Below the pieces are notes generated by a model. It was not told the origin of the DNA, did no database searches, and saw only the letters and a program-made list of their open reading frames with translations. Positions 59,588-64,000 of a stretch of DNA of 64,000 nucleotides are shown piece after piece. How positions within the stretch are numbered: the first letter of the stretch is position 1; the number at the start of each line of letters is the position of its first letter. The DNA is from Mycobacterium yunnanensis (GTDB lineage Bacteria > Actinomycetota > Actinomycetes > Mycobacteriales > Mycobacteriaceae). Both the position numbers and the translations under genes were made by a program. The stretch is taken from the NCBI RefSeq assembly GCF_025823185.1, contig NZ_JACKVK010000004.1, positions 186,001 through 250,000 on the forward strand. Direction: 5' to 3'.

Positions 59588-60871
59588 CTAGCGCGGGGGA
59601 GTCCACGCGACGGGCAGTCGCTTGATGCCGTGGATGAACGCCGATTGCAGCCGAGCGGGCTCCTCGACCGCCGCCAGGTCGGGGACCCGCCGGTGCAATT
59701 CCTCGAAGGCGACCGTAATTTCGCGGCGCGCCAGGTTGGCGCCCAGACAGAAGTGGGCACCGCCGCCACCGAAGCCGACGTGCGGGTTGGGGTGACGGCG
59801 CACGTCGAATAGGTGCGGGTCGTCGAACTTCGACTCGTCGCGATTGGCCGACCCGTACCAGAGCGAGACCTTGTCGCCTTCGGCGAGCCTCACCCCACCG
59901 AGGTCGGTGTCGCGGGTGACGGTGCGCCGCATGTAGGCCACCGGCGAGGCCCACCGCACCACCTCCTCGACGGCGGTGGGGGCGACGGCGTCGTAGTCGT
60001 CCCACCAGACGTCGCGTTGGTCGGGGTAGCGGCTCAGCGCAAGGACGCCGTGGCTGATGGCGTTGCGGGTGGTTTCGTTGCCCGCCACGACGAGAAGGAT
60101 GAAGAAGGACGCCACCTCGGCCGAGGTCAACCGTTCGCCGTCGAGTTCGGCCTGCACCAGGCTGGTGGTGAGGTCCTCGGCCGGCCGGGCCCGCCGGTCG
60201 TCGGCCAGGGCAGCGGCGTAGGCCCCGATGTCCATGGCTACCTTCACGAATTCGTCGAAGTCCGCCGTGATCTCGGGGTCGCCAAAGCCCAGAATGACGT
60301 TGGTCCAGTGGAAGACGTTCTGATGCTCCGCCTCGGGAATGCCCATCATGTCGCAGATGATCTGCAGGGGGAGCGGCCCGGCCAGCTCGGCCACCAGATC
60401 GCAGGAACCGTCGGGGTGACCGGTGATCATGGCCTGCACCAACCGGCGGGCCCGATCCCGGACCGAATCCTCGATACGGGCGAGAACCCTTGGCGTGAAG
60501 GCACTTCGGACGATGTTGCGCAGACGGCTGTGCCGCGGATCGTCCATCGCGATCATGGAGCCGAAGTACTCGGCCAACTCCGGTGACTGGTCCCCGATGA
60601 CGATGCCCTGGGCGGAGCTGAAGATCTCTGGATGCCTGCTGGCGTGGAACACGTCGTCGTAGCGGGTGACGGCCCAGTGCCCTCGGCCCTCCTCGAAACC
60701 GTCCTGGACGAACTCGGGGTGCTTGGACACCGGCGCCTCGCGCCGCAGCGTCGCGAAGGCACCCTCACGCACGTCGTCGTCGGCGGCCCAGAAGTCCCAC
60801 GACCCGAGATTGACCTCGGAGAGCGCGACGTCGGGCGGCGGTGCCCCGTTGACACGTGTCGAGATACCCAT
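59588..60871 (-). CDS. Cytochrome P450
   Basis: A 427-residue soluble bacterial P450. The I-helix has FFILLVVAGNETTRNAISHG with the acid-alcohol-like ETT. The K-helix ExxR is in VEEVVRWASPVAYMRR, and the heme-binding loop is HVGFGGGGAHFCLGANLARR with the proximal Cys. The N-terminal part contains HWAVTRYDDVFHASRHPEIF and the B-C region MDDPRHSRLRNIVRSAFTPR. Features are close to the CYP125/CYP142/CYP124 side of mycobacterial P450s, but the subfamily cannot be assigned by eye. It needs a ferredoxin and reductase encoded elsewhere. No KstR-like box was found at its start. Confidence 0.95.
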   Translation of the reverse strand: MGISTRVNGAPPPDVALSEVNLGSWDFWAADDDVREGAFATLRREAPVSKHPEFVQDGFEEGRGHWAVTRYDDVFHASRHPEIFSSAQGIVIGDQSPELAEYFGSMIAMDDPRHSRLRNIVRSAFTPRVLARIEDSVRDRARRLVQAMITGHPDGSCDLVAELAGPLPLQIICDMMGIPEAEHQNVFHWTNVILGFGDPEITADFDEFVKVAMDIGAYAAALADDRRARPAEDLTTSLVQAELDGERLTSAEVASFFILLVVAGNETTRNAISHGVLALSRYPDQRDVWWDDYDAVAPTAVEEVVRWASPVAYMRRTVTRDTDLGGVRLAEGDKVSLWYGSANRDESKFDDPHLFDVRRHPNPHVGFGGGGAHFCLGANLARREITVAFEELHRRVPDLAAVEEPARLQSAFIHGIKRLPVAWTPPR

Positions 60872-60887
60872 TGACGCGAGCGTAGCG

Positions 60888-61283
60888 TCACGGCCGCGCT
60901 TCGTGCCCCGATCGGCCGCGACTGCGTCGGTCCTCCTTCATGTTGGCCTCGAACAGGTGGCGTTCACCGCCGACCAGTTCGTCGCGCACCCGAGCGTCGT
61001 GCTCGCGGAACCTGCTCCAATAGCCGTCGTCGAACTCCTCGACGATCTGAAAGGTCCACCGTCCGTGCAGGACGTTCCGACCCACCATGTCGGTCTCGAG
61101 ACGGTCGGCCACCTCGCCGTGGCCTGCTGTGCGCAAATCGTCGCACGCCTCTCCCAGCGTCAGGTCGGCGTGACCCATCAGCTGATGAAAGGAGTACAGG
61201 TGGCCGCGGGCGCGTTCGACGTACTCGAGGGCCTCGGACACCTTGCCGACCGCGGCGACGGTGTCGTCGTCATGGGCTGTCAT
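60888..61283 (-). CDS. Conserved hypothetical protein
   Basis: 131 residues from ATG 61283 (MTAHDDDTVAAVGKVSEALE). The open frame also runs 25 residues upstream across the start region of the divergent monooxygenase gene, which I consider non-coding. The protein is mostly helical: ALEYVERARGHLYSFHQLMG, DLTLGEACDDLRTAGHGEVA, DRLETDMVGRNVLHGRWTFQ, ending in a basic KEDRRSRGRSGHEARP. Several conserved His, Asp and Tyr suggest a fold present in other mycobacteria, but I know no function. It lies 16 bp upstream of the P450 gene on the same strand, so the two are likely co-transcribed. Confidence 0.7.
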   Translation of the reverse strand: MTAHDDDTVAAVGKVSEALEYVERARGHLYSFHQLMGHADLTLGEACDDLRTAGHGEVADRLETDMVGRNVLHGRWTFQIVEEFDDGYWSRFREHDARVRDELVGGERHLFEANMKEDRRSRGRSGHEARP

Positions 61284-61345
61284 GCGGGCCTGATACCCGG
61301 CCCATAAGGCACCCAACCGCCCGTGGCGTGTGGTAGCACCGACGG

Positions 61346-63286
61346 GTGCGCAACCCACATGCAGGGCAACCGTTTACGACCTCTGATGTCGAGATCGCCG
61401 AAGCGCTGCTCGACGTCAGCATCCCCACGCTAATGCTCAGCCTGGTGCACATGTCCGGCGATCCGGCCCTGATCCGCGGCGCGTTGCGGCCGGCCGGCCT
61501 GTTCCTCAACGAAGTGCAGGGCTACATGTCCGAGGACGACAAGGCGGCGGCCCGCGCCCTCGCGCTTCGCGTGATCGCCGACTACCGCGATCGCGGCTGT
61601 CCCGAACCGGCACCGGTCGACGGCGCTCTGCTCAAGGAGATGATGGAGTGGCTGGTCTGCGAACCGGTGCCCGACGAGTACGTCCCCATGGTGCTCGAGG
61701 AGATGGAGCTCGACGGCACCGACGGCCGCGCGGTGAGGGACGGCCCGTACGCGGACGCGTCGGCGGCCGCGCGCCGAGACTTTCCCGTCGTCGTCATCGG
61801 CTGCGGGGAGTCCGGTCTGCTGGCAGGCATCCGGCTGCTCGAGGCGGGAATCCCGTTCACCATCGTCGAGAAGAACGCCGGACCTGGTGGCACCTGGTAC
61901 CAGAACACCTACCCGGGCGCGCGGGTCGACGTGGGAAACCACTTCTACTGCTACAGCTTCGAACCGACCGACCAGTGGACCCACTTCTTCGCCGAACAAC
62001 CCGAATTGCAGGCGTACTTCCAACGCGTCATGGACGACCGCGGCGTCACGCCGCACGTCCGGTGGCAGACCGAAGTCGTCGCCGCAACGTGGGACGAGGC
62101 CGCCGCGACGTGGGACGTTCGCACCCGTGCCGCCGACGGCACCGAGTCGACGCTACGTGCCCGCGCGGTGATCAGCGCGGTCGGTCAGCTCGACCGGCCG
62201 CACATCCCCCCGATCGACGGGCGGGAATCGTTCGCCGGCAACGCCTTTCACTCCGCCCGGTGGGACCACTCGGTCGACCTGCGGGGTCGTCGCGTGGGGT
62301 TGATCGGCGCGGGCGCCAGCGGCTTTCAGATCGCGCCGGCCATCGCCGAGGACGTCGAACATCTCACCGTCTTCCAGCGCACCGCCCAATGGATGTTCCC
62401 CAATCCCAACTACCACGAAGCCGTCGGACCCGGCGTGCAGTGGGCTCTGCGCCACCTGCCGTTCTATGGTCGGTGGTACCGGTTCCTGCTGTTCTGGCCG
62501 GGGTGTGACAAGGGATTGGCGGCGGCCCGCGTCGACCCCGACTATCCCGATCAGCAACGGGCCGTCAGCGAGATCAACGAGCTCACCCGGCTCGTGTTCA
62601 CGGAGTGGATCACGAGCCAAGTCGGCGACGACACCGAACTCGCGGACAAGGTCGTCCCGGACTATCCGGCGACCGGCAAGCGCACTCTGCAGGACAACGG
62701 CAGCTGGCTCAAGACGCTGACCCGCGACGACGTCGACCTGGTGCGCACCCCCATCGACCATCTCACTCCCGACGCGGTGGTGACCGCCGACGGCACGCAC
62801 CACCACGTCGACGTCATCGTCTACGCCACCGGCTTTCGTGCCGGGGATCTCTTGTGGCCCATGACCGTCACCGGTCGAGACGGCCGCGACCTCCGCGGTC
62901 AGTGGGGCGAACGACCCGCGGCCCACCTCGGCATCACGGTGCCCGGCTTCCCGAACTTCTTCTGCATGTACGGCCCCGGCACCAACCTCGCCAGCGGCGG
63001 CAGCCTGATCTTCCACTCCGAATGTCAAATGCGCTACATCGCAGGCTGTTTGGAGCACCTGATCACCGACAACCATCGTTCCATGGAGCCGCGCCAAGAC
63101 GTCACCGACGAGTGGGTGCGACGCAGTCAGGCGGAGATGCGCACCCTGGTGTGGGCGCATCCGAGTATCGAGCATTCCTTCTACAAGAACAGCCACGGCG
63201 AGGTGTACACCCTGAGCCCGTGGCGACTGGTCGACTACTGGGCCTGGACGCGGGTCGTCGACCCGGACGACTTCGTCTTTCGTTGA
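61346..63286 (+). CDS. FAD/NAD(P)-dependent Baeyer-Villiger-type monooxygenase
   Basis: 646 residues from GTG 61346. About 140 extra N-terminal residues (VSIPTLMLSLVHMSGDPALI) precede the flavoprotein fold. That fold has the FAD Rossmann motif VVVIGCGESGLLAGIRLLEA, PGGTWYQNTYPGARVDVGNH, the BVMO fingerprint FAGNAFHSARWDH (FxGxxxHxxxW), the NADPH Rossmann motif VGLIGAGASGFQIAPAIAED, and the closing VIVYATGFRA. These indicate oxygen insertion into a ketone, giving an ester or lactone. The N-terminal extension occurs in mycobacterial EtaA-unrelated long BVMOs. It is divergent from the small conserved gene linked to the P450. Confidence 0.92.
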   Translation: MRNPHAGQPFTTSDVEIAEALLDVSIPTLMLSLVHMSGDPALIRGALRPAGLFLNEVQGYMSEDDKAAARALALRVIADYRDRGCPEPAPVDGALLKEMMEWLVCEPVPDEYVPMVLEEMELDGTDGRAVRDGPYADASAAARRDFPVVVIGCGESGLLAGIRLLEAGIPFTIVEKNAGPGGTWYQNTYPGARVDVGNHFYCYSFEPTDQWTHFFAEQPELQAYFQRVMDDRGVTPHVRWQTEVVAATWDEAAATWDVRTRAADGTESTLRARAVISAVGQLDRPHIPPIDGRESFAGNAFHSARWDHSVDLRGRRVGLIGAGASGFQIAPAIAEDVEHLTVFQRTAQWMFPNPNYHEAVGPGVQWALRHLPFYGRWYRFLLFWPGCDKGLAAARVDPDYPDQQRAVSEINELTRLVFTEWITSQVGDDTELADKVVPDYPATGKRTLQDNGSWLKTLTRDDVDLVRTPIDHLTPDAVVTADGTHHHVDVIVYATGFRAGDLLWPMTVTGRDGRDLRGQWGERPAAHLGITVPGFPNFFCMYGPGTNLASGGSLIFHSECQMRYIAGCLEHLITDNHRSMEPRQDVTDEWVRRSQAEMRTLVWAHPSIEHSFYKNSHGEVYTLSPWRLVDYWAWTRVVDPDDFVFR

Positions 63287-63312
63287 TTCGTCACCCCCAC
63301 CAGTCCAAACAT

Positions 63313-63345
63313 GAATTCCTGCAGCCACATTGGCTGCAGGAATTC
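63313..63345. terminator. Perfect 15-bp hairpin between convergent genes
   Basis: Left arm GAATTCCTGCAGCCA (63313-63327) and right arm TGGCTGCAGGAATTC (63331-63345) are exactly complementary with a 3-nt CAT loop. It lies between the stops of the monooxygenase (63286) and the convergent SRPBCC gene (63364). It probably acts as a bidirectional terminator, though without a long T tract. Confidence 0.65.
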
Positions 63346-63363
63346 CCGCGCCACGCGTCGGCG

Positions 63364-63816
63364 TCACGCCTCGACGACGGCCTTGATTCGCTCCAGGGTC
63401 TTGCGCATGTCGCGGACGTTGCGGCGAGTGCGCAGCTGCCCGCCGAATACGCCGAACAACGTCGTCATCAGCCCCTCGTTCATCCGGAAGGATTCGGTAA
63501 CCTCGGTGCCGCCCCCGGCCGGGACGAATCGGTAATGCCAGTTGTTCACCGGCCGGTCGCCGATGAGCACTTCGAAGCCGAACTCCCGGCCGGGGTCGCA
63601 CGCCGTGACGCGACACGTCGTCCAATAGACGGGGCCGATCTCGTTGCGCTTGACGTGCCCCCGGAACATCGCGCCGAGCGCCGGCCCCGTAGCGCCGCCG
63701 AGCCACTCCGCCTCGAACGTCTCAGGGGAGAACCGGCCGGTGTTGCGAACGTCGGCGACGAGATCCCACACCTTCTCCGCGGGGGCATCCATCGCCACGG
63801 TGACAGCTGCCTGCAT
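63364..63816 (-). CDS. SRPBCC (START-like) ligand-binding protein
   Basis: 150 residues from ATG 63816 (MQAAVTVAMDAPAEKVWDLV). A GTG at 63861 would leave only 9 bp to the divergent methyltransferase start, so the ATG is preferred. The fold signature is the opening strand followed by DVRNTGRFSPETFEAEWLGG, FRGHVKRNEIGPVYWTTCRV, EFGFEVLIGDRPVNNWHYRF and GGTEVTESFRMNEGLMTTLF. This is the polyketide-cyclase/dehydrase-like branch that binds hydrophobic ligands in a deep cavity. Whether it is a binding protein or an enzyme is unknown. Confidence 0.85.
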   Translation of the reverse strand: MQAAVTVAMDAPAEKVWDLVADVRNTGRFSPETFEAEWLGGATGPALGAMFRGHVKRNEIGPVYWTTCRVTACDPGREFGFEVLIGDRPVNNWHYRFVPAGGGTEVTESFRMNEGLMTTLFGVFGGQLRTRRNVRDMRKTLERIKAVVEA

Positions 63817-63870
63817 CCGGGAACCCGCCTTCGTCAGTCGAACGCCATGGTCAGCTGTCACGATAGGCGG

Positions 63871-64000
63871 GTGACCGACTGGAACGGGGACGAATACGCC
63901 GAGCTCAGCGGGTTGCAGCGGATGATGATCACCGAGGCGATGGCGGGGCTCGAGTTCCGCGCCGACGACCACGTCCTCGACATCGGTTGCGGTGACGGCT
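63871..64000 (+). CDS. SAM-dependent methyltransferase, 5' part only
   Basis: The frame starts at GTG 63871 and runs off the right edge after about 43 residues. It includes MTDWNGDEYAELSGLQRMMI and then VLDIGCGDG, motif I of class I methyltransferases, which binds the methyl donor S-adenosylmethionine. CACGAT (63859-63864) lies six bases upstream as a possible leaderless -10. The acceptor substrate cannot be determined from this fragment. Confidence 0.75.
   Translation, partial: MTDWNGDEYAELSGLQRMMITEAMAGLEFRADDHVLDIGCGDG

Overview
The window is high-GC chromosomal DNA from a mycobacterium, most likely a non-tuberculous Mycobacterium/Mycolicibacterium. The evidence is an antigen-85C-type mycolyltransferase, a 13E12/DUF222-HNH protein, KstR-like and IdeR-like boxes, a receptor cyclase next to an MscS/cNMP protein (an arrangement I recall from Rv2435c-Rv2434c), many GTG starts, and -10 hexamers placed for leaderless transcripts. 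A lon gene, which I recall M. tuberculosis lacks, argues against the tuberculosis complex. I saw no tRNA, rRNA, CRISPR, transposase or prophage.

Layout. 1-10.4 kb: a partial nuclease, TfoX-like protein, luciferase-like oxidoreductase, small HTH protein, Lon, small membrane protein, quinone-oxidoreductase-like MDR, a pair of CNNM/CorC proteins and a SulP transporter. 10.7-15.1 kb: an OmpR-type two-component system, two tiny secreted proteins, a 27-bp perfect hairpin and fbpC. 15.4-25.3 kb: the MscS/cNMP protein with the receptor cyclase, DUF1810, a GH13 enzyme, a rhomboid-like/deaminase fusion, a TPR protein, an ABC-2-type membrane protein and a TetR regulator.

25.5-40 kb is the most interesting accessory block. 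Two tightly overlapped operons encode a serine hydrolase, a LysA-like decarboxylase, an FGGY kinase, a glutamate-semialdehyde-aminotransferase-like enzyme, an M17 aminopeptidase and an oligopeptide ABC importer whose two ATPases are fused. A GntR/UTRA regulator and NagB follow. A 26-bp palindrome precedes one operon and part of it recurs before the importer genes. The set looks like a scavenging system for peptide- and amino-sugar-containing material, possibly cell-wall fragments; the substrate is inferred. 40-44.3 kb is a second nitrogen locus: NCS2 permease, biuret-hydrolase-like cysteine hydrolase, AtzF-like amidase without its C-terminal domain, and a GntR/FCD regulator with a palindromic operator.

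44.4-53 kb holds lipid/CoA-type genes (thioesterase, enoyl-CoA hydratase, FUSC exporter), iron storage (Bfd-like protein and bacterioferritin around an iron box), a MarR regulator with two identical-spacing operators, a VOC protein, an AhpD-like protein and a glutamine-synthetase-like enzyme. 53-64 kb holds the 13E12/HNH protein, NTF2-like protein, D-aminoacylase-type amidohydrolase, SDR, dienelactone hydrolase lipoprotein, P450, Baeyer-Villiger-type monooxygenase, SRPBCC protein and the start of a methyltransferase.
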